64,000 bases of DNA from Agelaius tricolor (GCA_023055355.1 JALJCS010000038.1:3720001-3784000); one strand, 5' to 3'. Counted from the stretch's first letter, positions 1 to 13,254 are shown. Notes: generated by a model from the letters alone, not told the origin. Numbers and translations: made by a program.

Positions 1-3000
1 CCATTTCCCTTATTTATTTGGGGGATTACTCATTTCTCTCGGGCAGGAGTGGAGCGCAGGGGCTTGAAGGAGGTTTAATCCCCGAGACAAGAGGAAACCT
101 TGGGAAAGGTTAATTGTTGGGCTTTGCGTGTTGTGTCGTGCGGCTGCTCAGGTTACAGCAGCGATGCCATCTGCTCAGCACCCCGCCCTGCATAATTCAC
201 CAGCCTGGCATGTCGCTGTTGGGCTGAGCGTTCGATGAGCGCTCCTGGGCTATTCATGAGGAAGTTACCTTTAGGCAGAGCTCAGGTAACCGGTTACCCG
301 ACACCCCAGACTGACTTCTGCTCTCTTGTCCTTTTGCCCTTATTGTTCCTGTCCCCGCATTGAGGGAGTCAAGAGCCAGTGGAGAGGAGCTGGCTGGGTG
401 GTCTGTCCCCAGCCTCCTCCTCCGAAGGCACAGGGCCCTGTCCTTTCCCCAGCCATTCCTCCAAAGGCTGAGGCCACTGTTCTGTCCCCAAACCTCTCCA
501 AAGGCACAGGGCCCTGTCACAGGCAGTGCTGCTCTCCACCTTGCCCTGCTCAGCACCACCTGTTCCTGAGTCACGCTTTCACACTGGCCCTGCAGGTTTG
601 ATGCTGTTCCCTATCCAACCCATCTCCTTTCCCCATGTGTTTGGGCAATGTAAGGACACTTCCTTTTCCCATTAAAAGTTCAACCTGTTTGGAAGTTCCT
701 TCTGGCTTCTCTAACAGCCACAAGCTCACACAGTGTTTCACCTGCCACCTGCCTTAGGGCTCCAGGGTGCCACTTTATGGGTGACACTTCAGCAGCACAG
801 TGTGACTGGGATGTTTTCCTACCTCTCCATGCCCAGGCCTTACGTGGGGTAAACCATTTCCACAGGGTTTTTAACTTGATATGGAGTCAGTCTCCTCTGC
901 CAGAGCACCCTTCTCATGTCTGCTGTGTAACCTGAGTTCAACTGCTCCCTCCCCATGAATTTTTAACTGGGGATCTTAGCAGATGAGCTCCAGCTAACAT
1001 GTGGCAAACAGATTTCCAGTACAAAAGGGCCTGCTAAAATGATGATGCATGAAAGAAACCCTGGAAGGAAAGGGAAGGTTCACGTTCTGGAGAGGGAAGT
1101 GCAGTTGAGCACAGTGAACTCCAACCAGCACTCCAGTGAGCTGAGCAAGGGGACAAAGGAGCAGCAGGGCTCTGGCAGAGCAAACAAGGAGGGCATTGGT
1201 GAGGGACAGAGACAAAAACAGCTCAGGCAGATAAACTGGAGCTCTTCTGGTTGGTCTAAACCCTTATTTAGGTGAGCTTGGAGTGGTTTAATTGATATCA
1301 CAGCCCTCAGCAACTTGCTGATGAGAGACTCCTGGGTTAAAAGCAGTAGATGCACATATAATGCATGTTTTGGCATAGCCTTTTTAAGGTCCTTCATAGG
1401 GAAAACTTATACAGATCCTCCAGTAGTGAGTTCCATCATCCTGTAATGCTCTGGGGGAAAAAATAATCAGCCTGATGATTTTACTGTGTTCCACTTAATT
1501 CTTCCACAGAAAGGAAACTATGTCTTATTCTTTTCCTTTGATATTATCTTGATTATTTGCAGACAACTACTGTGTACAATTTCTCTATATACTCTACCCA
1601 GGTAAATCTGTGGTTCTGAGGTTCATTAAACACAAAATAGAGGATTAATTTCAGATCCAATGAGAGATTAATTTGGCAATTTCCCTTCACTGATGAGGTG
1701 AAAACCAGTAGTACTGTCAATAGCAAGAGGTCTTTCTGCTCTATTGAACAGCCTGAATATTAACAGTAATCTCTGCTGCCAAAAAAGAGATGCTCTGACC
1801 CCCAACCCCCAAGGACTCATTAATGATAAAGGGCCCAGATTACCAAATTAAACGGAATTGCTTTGACCCAAGTAAGGGCAACAGGTTAATTTTTGCATAA
1901 ACCATGACCATGTCTGTGCCTGAATTGCTCTCCAGGCCCGTGCCTGGGTGTGGGGCTCAGGGACACTCAGAGGTGAAGGTCTCTGGGAGTCTGTGCTCCT
2001 GAAATATTGGCTGTTTCACGGGCTCTCCCTCCTGAGAGGGATGAGCAGGATTTACAAGGCAGGGCTGATTTGAACTGAAGCAGCCATTTGCACAGAATAA
2101 TTTCCTTTTCAAGCCCTAAATTCAGACTTTATGGCTTCCCCTGCTCCTTTTGGTCTGCTGTGTGTCCTCCCTCTGATCTGACTTGTCATTCACACAGCTC
2201 AAAGCAGAGGCTGCCCTGCCAGGGCCAAGGAGAGGTGACAGGAACCTGCAAACTGGGGCCCTTGTTTCAATGTGTAATCCCTGGATGTACTTGTATTCCA
2301 AGAGGAAACACACCAGCAAAGGCAGGCAGTGAGAAAGGGGCTGCACTGGACCCAGCTTGGAGGTTGGAAACCTTTAACAGAGCTGGGCTTTAGGGCTGTG
2401 AACAGAGGTGCAGCTTCTTGGGAGAAAATTCCAGCCCCCAAGGAGATGGAGGCTTGGCCATGCCTTAGCAAGTCCAGCCAGGAATTCTGGCACAAAGCCT
2501 GGGCTCACTCCAGTGCTTCTGGGACCAACAGGACTCTCCTTCCTAATACATGCTTAGAATTTAAAATGAATCTGCCGCCAGAAGGGGTGAAGAGATCCCT
2601 CGGGAGAGATGTGAGGCTGTGGATAAGGACCCTCAGCAGTTGGGGCTCCAAAGCAAGGATCTGCCTAGGCCAGCGGCTCCTCCCCTCTCCCAGGGCCTCC
2701 TTGCTCCTCCCCACTTATTTGGGATCCCCAGGCAAGGGATCCAGGAGGGATAACTGGGATTCCTCTGTGGTGCAGAGCCTGGGGTGCTGCTGGGGGTGGC
2801 CCAAGGCAAGCGGGGTTCAGGCTGCTCCATGAGCAACCTCTGGCTTTGTGCTAAGCTGGGAATTTATTGGTGTTAGTCAGGTTAATGTCCTATTACTTTG
2901 CATATTAATAATCTCTTATTACATTTGTTCTTAAGAGTGGTATCATGTTGAGGCAATGAGGATTAATGGCACCTCGGTAATATTTACATATTTACATTAT

Positions 3001-3429
3001 TAAAAAGCAATACATCTTTTAGACAGCCCTGGGCATGGTGTAGAATTGCAGATGCTGTTCTGAGCCCACCACAGCCTTCACCCTGTCCTGCTCAGAGTCA
3101 CCTTTCCCAGGTGTTCAGCAGGTTCAGCCAGGGTGAGGAGGCTTGGGCACCCCCTGGGCAGGGCCAGCCCCTCCTGCTGTCCCACCTGCTCCATCCTCCT
3201 GGCCAACCCCTCCTGCTCCATGGGCCCAGCGACCTCAGCTCTCCCAAAGGGTGCTCAAACCACCCCTCCCTCTGTGTCTGGGAGATGCTGGGGGCTGGAC
3301 AAGGTGTTGGTTCCCTCCCTGGTGTGCCTGAGGACGATGGACAAGGGAGCAAAGGTTTCTCCCCCACCACGTTGCATCCCCAGGGAAAGGCTCCACGACT
3401 CGGCTGGAGGCTCCCAATCACCTCTACAG

Positions 3430-3525
3430 TCCTAAACTTAATTAAAGCTGCCAGCTTCTAATTAAACTACTTAATTAAGTGCCACATTGTCACTAGGTAA
3501 AGATGGAACAGACTTAATTATTTAG
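3430..3525. promoter_or_regulatory. Cluster of TTAATTAA homeodomain-type sites
   Basis: Four TAAT-palindrome cores lie within 85 bases: TTAATTAA at 3438-3445, TAATTAA at 3459-3465, TTAATTAA at 3471-3478 and TTAATTA at 3514-3520. The surroundings are mixed sequence rather than simple repeat. LIM-homeodomain, paired-class and related factors bind TAATTA-type sites as a family property. A role as an enhancer, for instance for the presumed LHX3 neighbour, is inference. It could also be a chance AT-rich patch. Confidence 0.35.
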
Positions 3526-4635
3526 CACAATGACATAGAAGAAAAAACCCACTTTAAAAGCATGACATCTCCTAGGTGGGCAGGAGCCCACCCTGCCCTG
3601 CAGTGCCAATGTCCCAGCCAGTGTTCCCAGCAGCAGCCTGGTGTGAGAAAGGCCTTTTAGAGCTGTTTTGTGTTTCTCCAGAAAGGAGGCATCTAAAACT
3701 TCCAATGACATCAGCAGCCCTGCCCGGGACACTCCGAGTGCGGTCAGCACCCATCTTGTAATCTCTTGGCTCTCCTGAATGATCCCCAAATGTGGCTCAA
3801 TAACCCCAGACCACAGAGGGGTCATCCTGACCCTGCTGAATCGATGAGCAGAGCCCAGCAGCCTCCCCAAGGTCAGGTTCTGCCTTCACACTCTGGCAGA
3901 GGCTGCTGGGTGGGTGCTCTCCCTACCCCAGGGCCTCTCAGAGCAGCACTTGGCTTCACCCACCACCAGCTTCACCTCATTTCCATCTTCCCTCTAAAAC
4001 TCTGGCTAAAGGCTCCTGTCTGCAGGGTGATGTAACCTGAGTGACTCCCAGGCTGGCATTCTGCAGGGAAGATTAATGGGCAGTGTCTTGTCAATAAATC
4101 CATAAAGACCCCAAAGCCGGTGATGAACGTGCAGAAGGTAAAGGCAATGGTTAATATCTTCCAAATAGGCCCCAGAGCCTTTGAGTGCAGGCAAAGAGGA
4201 AAGCACTGGTGACCCTTGTTAATCTTTTCACTGGCTCCAGCAACTATTGGCACCTTTCTCTGGCCAGAAATTTGCAAGTCTTTGGGGAGCAATGATTCCA
4301 CAGTCGGGGTCTCTTTGAGAGAGGAAAAAAATTCCCTTTGCTCCTAAAATGGGACCATTCTTCCAAATGAAAATTGACATTTTGGTTTGAACTTCATGAC
4401 CTCCAGCAATCACACTAATGGCCTTAGCTGGCTGGCTGGGAGGGAGCTGGCTGTGGCCAGGACTGATGGGACCTGTATGGATCGTTGGAAATGGGAGATG
4501 GGGATGGCAGAAGCTGCTAACGCTGGGCTCTAACTGGCCAAGGCACTGCAGGGGATTTCTGACCTGCTCTGGAGGCTTTGAACTGCAGCAGGTTTGATCT
4601 TGGGTATTGATAGGGTGGTCACTGAGTGCTCTGAG

Positions 4636-4672
4636 CCATCCATCCATCCTCACCCCTGTCCATCCATCCATG
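4636..4672. repeat. Short (CCAT)n microsatellite
   Basis: Two runs of CCAT/ATCC repeats, about three units each, are separated by a 14-base spacer. It is a minor simple repeat with no sign of function. Confidence 0.7.
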
Positions 4673-5779
4673 CTGAGCTGCCAAAGCTAAGGAGCACCCC
4701 TGGAGCTGGCAGAGAGCAGCTCCTGTGCTCTCCACAGCTCCCAGCCTTTCTCAGACACTGCCCCTGGCACTCCAGGAGCAGCAGCACTGGAGAGGGGCTC
4801 CCTACCAGCCCTCAGCCCCAGGCTCTGAGTCCAGCTGTGCACACTTGTCCAGGAACAGCACCAGGATCCTGGAGCCCAGGGCAGAGCTGGAGCCAGGTTT
4901 CCCTTTGCCCCCTCTGCAGACACACAGTGAGCAAAGGTCCCCCCTGTCCCCTCTCTTCCTCAGATAAAAATCCCCATTTCCCATTTGTTATCCACCTGCA
5001 CCATGGTAGCCAGGGTTGGGAATTGGCTGTAACTAAGAATGCAAGAGGGTCCTTTTATTTTATTTTTTTAATACCTCATTTAGTAGGTTAATATTCCATG
5101 TTATTTTAGGCTGTTTGTTCTATACATCTGCCACCCAAGCCTGTACAGATGTTTTAGGATTCTTTAATCCTGACAAAGGACTTAGCGTTAAGGAAAAATG
5201 GGTTACATAAAGATCCTTATCTCCTTAAGAAATAAAGCATGTTTTGGGCATATTGTGTACAAAACAAGACTAAAATAGAGACAGAACATTCTGGGGCCAC
5301 TTACCAGATGTCCAGGTTGGGAGATGTGGGTCTGGTTTGCCTGCAGTTTTCCTGCCTGGCTCCTGAACCAGAGTTACAGCCTGGGGTGGGCTCTGCTGAG
5401 GGAAGGGGGAGATGAATCTGTGGGAGGCAAAAGTGCCAGCTCTGTGTGGAACAGGGAATTACTGAGTTCATGTAACTTCCCACTAACAGCAGCCTCCTGG
5501 AGTAGATGCCAGAGTTCTACTTGGGAGAGGACTTTTCCCAGGACAGCAGCTCAGGCTGATGCTCTGCCCATGGCAGGAAAGGTGATCCCAAGCTAAAATC
5601 TCTCCCAGCCAGAGCTGTTGGAGTTTGCAGGCTCGTGTTCAGTATTTCATCCCATAAAATTGACACGGTTCTCACATTTTTGTGACTCTGGTGATTGATC
5701 CAGCCCCTGTAAATTACAAAAAGGAGTCACAATCCTCTAGGGTCTGAAGCAGAATATCAAAAGAGCATGGGCTCATGCT

Positions 5780-5860
5780 GCCTTAATTAAAACTTCATTT
5801 AATTAAAAACCTTGAGAGCTTTATTAGACTCAGTAATTGATTTAATTTTCTTGTGGAATT
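5780..5860. promoter_or_regulatory. Second TTAATTAA pair in AT-rich block
   Basis: Two perfect TTAATTAA palindromes (5783-5790 and 5799-5806) are spaced 16 bases start to start. They are followed by further TAATT cores (near 5833 and 5843) in non-repetitive AT-rich DNA. This is a candidate homeodomain-bound element by the same logic as the cluster at 3.4 kb; function is not shown by the sequence. Confidence 0.3.
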
Positions 5861-7689
5861 CTATTACAAAACACTTCCAGCACATTGGCTTTGGGATCTC
5901 CAGCACCATCCTCCTCCCTGAGCAGCACCTCTGCCCTCTCCAAGGGACAAATCCCAAGCTCCTTGGCCCAGCAGATCCCAGAGTCTCAGGGAACATTCCT
6001 GCTCATTGTGGGGATGAAGGCCTGGCTGGAGCAGGCAGCACCTCAAAGCACTCCCTTGTCAGAGGAGTTTGTCCCTGTCACTCAGCTGGCAGAGCAGCCA
6101 AACTGATCTCCTCCTTCCAGAAGGAGCTGGGGAGTAGCTGCACATGAGATTTGTGCTCTCAAACACTCTCTGATCTCTCTGAGGTGACAGAAAACCCTCT
6201 GGCTTCTCCCTAGGGCTGAGCCTGCTTTGGATTCACCATGGTTTTTGCCAACATACTGTGTACAGGGGGAGGGCAGGAAAACCTAATCCCCATCCCAACA
6301 GGTTTGGCAGCACTTCCCAAAGGTGAGAGTGCCCTGTGCCACCCAGACAGGCTGGCATTGGCCTTCCTGAATTCCCTTTTTGCTCCCAGCTCTGCTCTTC
6401 ACTTGCTGCCTCAGACCAAAGCGGGTGGCTCTGTGCTGGGAATCAGCTGCCACATTTCCCCCAGGCCAGGCTGCATCTCTGTGCCAGGAAGGATTGGCAG
6501 GGGGGAGAGCTCTGGGAATTGCCCCAACACCTCCTCCCCAGCCAGCTGGCAGTGGCTACTCTGGAGACATGATGGGTGTTAAAGTCTTTCTGGTCAGGAC
6601 ACAGGGAATCAAAGAGTAAAATAAGAATAATAAAAAAAAAACCTCGCCACCACACAATGATTGTCTGATCTATATCTATTTCACAACATCCAGAATTAAT
6701 AGGATACAGGAGTTAAAGCAACCATGGCAACTGAATGCAGAAAGGGCTGTCCTTGTAAATAAATGAATTCATAAATAACTCACAAGTGCTGATATAAAAA
6801 GTCATGGGAATCTAATGCAATGCTAATGCAATTCAAGCCTTCCCTTTTTTCCATGCAGAATTAGAATATTGGGTGCGCCTGGCTTTGCTCCATGCTACAA
6901 GTGTCATTCTTAAGATAATAGAACTTGCTAATTGTACCAGGAGCCAGGCTGTGATTGATGAGGGCTTTGGGTTTTTTGTCTCCTTCATGTTCTTCCCAGA
7001 AAAAGGTTGCACCAGTAAGTTACAGGCTGGAAGTGAATTACAGAAAGTTAGGGAGCAAGGAGCAGGATTCATCCTGGCAGAGACACTCCAGCAAAATAAA
7101 TCCCTTGGGTGACCCTCAGTGTGGCATTTTTGGAAGCAATGTTCTCAGCTCTTCTCCCTGTGCTTCCTGTGATAAAATATATATCATATTATTGGTGGAG
7201 GGGCAATTTTGCCATGGAGATCCACATAAGGAGGGTGGCAGTGCTTTGATCTACACCAAAATCAGCTTTATTTCCTTGCAATGATTTCCCCCAGTTTGAA
7301 AATCGTTCTTGATAAATTTGAAGATAGTTTTGTCTTATAAATACTTTGTTCCTTTTCCTTGATGATTTTTACTGATATGGATTTTGCTACTGTTTGATGC
7401 TGGAAAGCCATTTTCTCCTTTGTACTACACAGCCTATGCATAATCAATGTCAAAAAGACTCTGAAAAGCTTTTGAGCAGCAGAAGTTTCTCTCAAACTGT
7501 CAGCAAAGCATTTTTCCAAAGATTGCAGCCAACCCCTCCTCAGACCTCTTGGATTGCCAGTGCCGATTGCCCTGGGAACACAGGGACAAAATTCCACTGA
7601 GCAAAAGAGACAAAGGGTGCGGTTTGCCCCACAGAAACGTGGGAGTTTGGTTTATCCCCCCCAAAAACAGAGGTGGAGAAGGCTCAGGG

Positions 7690-8070
7690 GCTGCAGGATC
7701 CATCCCAGAGGGGTTCCCTCTGATGCTCCTTCCCGCAGGCACCGCTCCATCCCGCAGCTCGGATGGATCAGGGGGAGCGGGACAAGGGGGACATCCCCGC
7801 TTCACACCCAGAGAGCCTCGGGGGAGAGGTTTTGCCCTGAATTCGAAGCCTCCAAGGTTTCGGAGTTGGTTTTCCCTCTCCCCGCCGCTCCCTGCCGGCT
7901 GCAGCGCGGCAGCCGCAGCATCCCTGGGGCAGGAGCACCGCCACGTGGGGTGTGACCGCAGGCACAGCCCGGCTCGGGGACCCTGCGGGGACCCTGGGGG
8001 CTGCCCACGCCCCGGCCATCGGGGCTGACCCTCGCCCCACACGGGAGATGCTGCCCGGGGAGTTTGGGGT
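7690..8070. other. GC/CpG-enriched patch without a gene
   Basis: A stretch of about 380 bases is clearly richer in G+C and CpG than its surroundings and includes a CACGTG E-box core near 7942. Chance open frames cross it on both strands, but they show no domain and no consistent start or splice signals. It could be an orphan CpG island or enhancer, or simply a local GC rise. Confidence 0.3.
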
Positions 8071-11000
8071 GCGGGCATGCTGCTCTTCCCTATTGGTTCT
8101 GAAGAAATAATAATTGTAAAAAGAGCTCTTACAGTAATGTGCATTAAAATTGGGTTATTAGAGATGTATTTGGAGCACCCCATCAAAAAGCACGGGGTGT
8201 TTTGGGTTCCTGGCCCAGTGGACTCTCTAGTGCTGACAGCAATCATTGTGAATCCCAGGCAGTGAGGACTTGACACTGACTGATGCTCTGGAATGAAGCC
8301 TTAGAAACACATGAAAACTTGGCCTTCCATTGATCCCACCAGGCTGAATGCTGTCCCTAAATCTGACACTTGGCCAATGCCCAGGGCAGGTGAGTTCATT
8401 GATTCAGAGCTCAGCACAAACCCCTTTGCCAAACCAAGGTTTGTCTCTGCTCTCTCCTGTCACCCAGCACTGTGGGTGACACAAGAGGAGGTTGCTGAGG
8501 CTAAAGTGACCCCAGAGCTGACAAATCTCATCCACATTGGAGGATCCTGATGGATCTGTGCAATGAGTTCAACAGGACCCATCTTCACATGATATGGATG
8601 AGATATTGTATTGATGAATGGAAAATCAGGGAACTGAGAAAAGAGAGAAAAGCTGTTCCTTTGACCTGAAATATCACCCTTAGAGAAGCACTTTGCAGAG
8701 CCAGAGGGCTTGGGAGGTTTTCTCAGCCATCCCACCAAAGCTCAGCTCCACGAGGCAGGGATGGATTGGGTTTTACTGCCTCCTGCTTAAATTAGACCCA
8801 GCCTACAAAGGAACAGAAGGCAATAATGACACTTCTCCTCAAGAGTTTTCTGCATAATAAGCAGTTTCTGACATCAGCCAGATCAGGACTCGCCAACATG
8901 ATGCAGCAACAAGCTTTGGCAGGAATTCTGTCCCTGGCAAAGCATCCCATTCTATTTTCATTTGTTTTAGAGAGTTACTCACTCACCATATGTGTGCAGC
9001 TGGCTCCTGCTCCAGCCCCCGCAGGCCAGCAGGAATCTTTCCATGACTCCAGCATCTTTAAAATAACCACCTTTCCATTTTCCAGAGGTGGAGGGAACAG
9101 CCAGCCCAGCGAGGCTCTGTCTTTTGGGGTAGTCAAGTGTCCCTGCTATAGGACAATACACATTTTTACGTGCATCAACCTTTTTGTGGGTTCTCTGGGA
9201 TCCCACCCACGCTGACACCAGGCTTTCCCTCCCTGTCCTGATCCCTGCAGCAGGGAGGGAGCAGTTTTCTGGGGCAGAGGGGAGGCAGGCAGCCCCCAGC
9301 CCCCTGAGCATCCCCTGGTTTGTTTTTACAGCAGCAGAGGCTGGCAGCAGCAGATTATTATGCCCAAAAGCAGCATGAGGTGTCACGTAGATGGAATACA
9401 TCAAACATTACTGTCTCAGCGAGCCTCACACCAATCATTTATTTCTTTAGAAACTGCAGACTGCTCTAGTTTTATATTTTGCAAGTCACCTGTAAAATAT
9501 ACATCCATAAAACGCTTCCAGGAGGAGGATTCCTGCAGGGACACGGCAGCCTGGCCTTGCTGAGCTCCACAACCCAACCATCTGTGCTGGCACTGCTGCT
9601 CCCCAGCCTGCAGGGTGCTCAGTGCAGGGCTTGCTGCTCTCTACATCCCTCACTCCCTCGGGAGCCAAAGCTGCCAAACCCCAAATAACACCCCAAAACT
9701 GCAGCCCTGGGGAGCTGGGAGAGCCAGGGGCTCAGAGTGCTGCTCCAGGGCTGCAGAACTGGGAATTAGTTCCACTTTCTGCTACATGTCTTTTTATTTG
9801 GTTAGTCTAATAGGCTGCATTATTATTTACCACATGCAAATCTCCTCAAACTGATTAAAGCTGACATTTCCAGCCTCGAGATGAGAGCTGGAAAAAAGAA
9901 ATAAAGAAAAATTATTTCACAACTTTTGCACTTTATATTTGCACGGAGGATCGGTTACATTTAAAATTTAAGGGCCAGACTCAACCCAAAATCTCCTCTA
10001 AGTAAAAACAAAGAGTTAATTCCTTTATTTGTTTTATTTCTTGCTCAGCAGAACCCAAGGGAGTTTAAGATGCCGCTTGTTTTGAATGGTGCTTTTGGAT
10101 ATGACTGGAAGGCAGCAGTGAATGCTTGAAAAACACCATATTAACACTTTATTATCTTTAAACCCTGAGGAATTATGGATGTCTACATGGCTATGAAATT
10201 GCTGGGGAAGTAATTGTTTCTGGGTCACCCAAGGAAACCTGTTAAGTATTTTTCTGGATATTCTCTTCAGCACATGGATTTTTATTTACTCATTTCTGCT
10301 GAGGACCAAATGGTGCTGAGTGCCAGATATTTATAAAGCACAATCTCCATTTCAAATAAAAAGTGGCCAAAATGCTCAGTTAGAATGTGGAAAGCATATT
10401 TTTCAGAGATAAAGAGAGAGGAGAGTGTTGCAATGAGTTCATTCCCCCAGCAGCTAGGTGGACATTGTTATTTTTTGTAAAACAGGTGTGGAAAGGTTAA
10501 AGACCACATATGGGTGTGATTTTCCTGAGGTTCAGGTATTTTATAGGGTTGAATACACCTTAAAGCCTCCTTCACATGAACCTGTAATGAGAACCTCTCC
10601 ATAAAACCTTGCTTACGCCTGCAGAAGTGTGATGTTTAGCTCTCCACAAGTAATGGTATTGAAAGCTTTCCTAGGCAGGGGTCAGGCCCATTTTATTGTA
10701 AGTGCAGATCCATTCAAAGTGCAAAAGGACTGAGCTAAAGGACATCTCAATATTGCAGGGCTGTTACTCCAGCTCCAGCCTAAACGACCTGAACAGGCTG
10801 AAGGCAGCAGGGCTGGAGGTCATTGCCCCCAGGGAAAGATCACACTCACAAAATGACTCAAAAATGGGGAGGGCACAGCTCTGCAGGTTTGACTCCTTCA
10901 CTCATCTCAGGCTGAAATGAGATTGTCTCCACAGCCTAACACTGGGGCCATCCATCCACACAAGGGCTGTCCATGACGGGCATTTGCTGGCAAAAATCCC

Positions 11001-11199
11001 CCTCCAAATGGGAAGGAAAAGATGTTTTCATTATAAAATGAATGTGACAACTCAGCTGCAGTTTTTTGCCCTCAGCCTCAAAGGCATTTCTTGCATTCCT
11101 GCCTCAGCACACCACCTTAGCGGCCCTTCACGTGCAGCACCACAGCAATTCATCATTACCCAGTCTCCAAATTATTCTAGTGTTGATTAAATTAGTAAA

Positions 11200-11610
11200 T
11201 GCAATCACAATCTGAAGCAAGTTAATTGAGAGAATTTATTTGGCCCTGACAGTTTTATGCATGTTTGATTAAGTATTATAAGGTTTGTTTTTGATTTTGC
11301 ATAATTTAACTTTAAATCCTGCACTGGGTGGGGGAGGGAGCATCAACTATTAATGACCAAAATAAACTCTTTTAAGACACACATATTTATGATTTATTTC
11401 TAAAGGCAGTATCTTCCAGATTTTTTTGTTCTGTTGCCAAAGTGACAAATATGTTCAAAGCAATATTTTGAGCCGTCCGCTTCTCGCTATAAATCTTGCG
11501 AAATGTGCACAATTCATTAAAAGTTTTGAAAGGAGTACAAGTTAGCATTTATATTGCAACAAGTGACATATAAATGTGTATGTTTGTCTTCAGAGAGGGC
11601 CATAAAACAC
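11200..11610. promoter_or_regulatory. AT-rich putative conserved non-coding block
   Basis: This is non-repetitive AT-rich sequence with many TAAT, TTTAT and TTTATGG/CCATAAA-type homeobox cores (for example around 11222, 11263, 11509 and 11600). Its complexity is high, unlike a simple repeat. In gene-poor DNA near developmental regulators such blocks are often conserved enhancers. Conservation cannot be tested from one sequence, so this is a candidate only. Confidence 0.25.
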
Positions 11611-11960
11611 CCGAGGCCTGGCCAGCGGCGCTGACGGGGACGAATGGGCCGCTCTCGGGGCTGGTGATGAGTTCCACCACAAATCTCCAACGCTGTCAGC
11701 ACAAAACTGTTCAATCAACAGGAATATGAGTTGTGTCTTTAGGAAAATTAGCACGGGGAAGAAATACAGCCCCGAGGGCTGTGGGCAGGGTCCCTGCGGG
11801 CTCAGCTCCGAGCCCTCCCTCGGGGTCTGATCTCCCTGAATGTCAAAGCTGCCATTCCTGCCTGACCCCAGGGCACTCCCTTGTTTATGGAGCATTTCAG
11901 CAGCTCAGAGGTCAAAAATGTGCCAGGCTGGGAATTGAACGGGGCTGGGCTGGTTTTTGG

Positions 11961-12075
11961 CACAGAATCGGGGGATGGTTTGGGTTGGAAGGGACTGAAA
12001 ACCTTCCCTCATTTCATCCCCTGCCAGGGGCAGGGACACCTTCCAGGAGACCAGGCCAACCTGGCCATGAGCTGA
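11961..12075 (-). mobile_element. CR1 LINE 3'-end fragment
   Basis: The + strand reads CACAGAATC..., then GGTTTGGGTTGGAAGGGAC, then a CCCTGCC-GGGGCAGGGACACC block and an ACCAGGCCAACCTGGCC-like end. This is the reverse complement of the terminal region of avian CR1 LINEs. It is diverged and truncated, and no reverse-transcriptase frame remains. Confidence 0.8.
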
Positions 12076-12955
12076 AGGTCACCCTGACCTAAAAAACTGG
12101 AAGGGTCAGCCTTGGCAGTGGTGCTCACACGTGTTTGTGTTGTGGGGTCACTCAGTTGAACTCTGGGGTTTTCTGGAGGGTAGGAAACCCTGTTCCCACC
12201 CAAGGGACTCCTGCAGGACACCAGGAGCCCCCAGTGCCACACTTCATTCAGCAGCACCCTCGTGATTCCCCAAGGCAAGACTGGAAAGACAAAGTGCCTT
12301 CATAATTTTGCTGCTCAGGCTGAAATTCCCATCTCTGGGTTATGGCTCCAGTCCCAAGGAATGGCAGAGGGAATAAATGGAATGTGGGTGGCCCTGCTGC
12401 TTCTCCAAGTCACCAAACAGCTGCCCCCAGTTCCAAGCTACTGGGGAAATTTATCAGCTCCTCACATCCCCTTCTCCTGCCACAGGAGGGGCATAGGGGA
12501 TGTGGAGATGCCAATTTCCTGGGATAGCTCCCCAGAATTCCCTTATCCAGAATTCCCTCTGGCATTTCAGGATCAAACTGCCCTGCAGGGCAGGGGAAGG
12601 GCCCGGCAGGAGCTCCGGGACACCGTGAGGGTTTGGCCTGTGCAGAGCAGCAGCTCTGAGAGGTGACAGATGGCCTGAGTTATTATTATTTAATGTTTGT
12701 CCACCGTGGCACTGCCCAGACAGAAAGCAGGGCAGGGAGCCAATGCCAAAGTTGCGTCTTCTTTCCACTATGGAGAAGAATTCCTAATTCAATCTCGGGG
12801 AAACAGCAGGGAGGAAGTTGTCTTCCTTCCCTTTATATTTCTTTGAATTTTTATCCACCTGTTTTGTTTTTTAAGAACTTTTTGCGTCTTTTGGGGACTC
12901 TCTGGACAGCTCTGGGCTTCCACTCTGGTTACACTGTACACAGCACCTCAGTCCT

Positions 12956-13250
12956 GGAGTGACCCCTGGAGTGACCCCCGGTGTGAACCCCGGTGTGACC
13001 TCCTCTGTGTAATCCCCGGTGTGCCCCCCAGAGTGACCTCTGGAGTGACTCCCGGTGTGACTCCGGGTGTGACCTTCCGTGTGACCCCCGGTGTAATCCC
13101 CGGTGTGACCCCTCCCGTGTGACTTCTCCGATGTGACCTCCTTTGTGTAATCCCCGGTGTAATCCCCGGTGTGACCCCTGGTGTGACTCCTCTGTGTAAT
13201 CCCCGCTGTGACCTCTCCGGTGCAATCCCCGGTGTGACCCCTTCGATGTG
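12956..13250. repeat. 12-bp minisatellite next to the TMEM250 promoter
   Basis: About 24 tandem units with consensus GGTGTGACCCCC occupy this stretch. Variants carry GTGTAATCCCC, and some units are lengthened to 13-15 bases. The array ends directly against the CpG-island promoter. Because 12 is a multiple of three, long open frames run through it on the minus strand (up to 278 codons, rich in HTGDYT/SHRG-type repeats). I regard these as repeat artefacts. Eight units contain an exact GGTGTGA core. Confidence 0.85.
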
Positions 13251-13254
13251 AGCG

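Larger units (their letters stand above)
1..12955. other. Intergenic DNA upstream of TMEM250 (presumed LHX3 side)
   Basis: I see no supportable coding exon here. The longest open frames, for example about 258 codons on the minus strand at 7500-8276, have no recognisable domain, low-complexity composition and no splice context. The stretch contains homeodomain-site clusters, AT-rich candidate conserved blocks, a (CCAT)n patch, a GC-rich patch and one CR1 remnant, all listed separately. In human the neighbour on this side of TMEM250 is LHX3, but no LIM or homeodomain-coding sequence is visible, so the LHX3 assignment of the flank is synteny inference only. Confidence 0.6.

Noticed and set aside
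7500..8276. 258-codon minus-strand open frame
   Set aside because: It lies in a GC-rich patch, has no recognisable domain, and competing frames of similar length exist on the other strand; no splice or promoter context.
1..12955. LHX3 coding exons
   Set aside because: I looked for LIM zinc-finger and homeodomain coding sequence in the open frames and found none.
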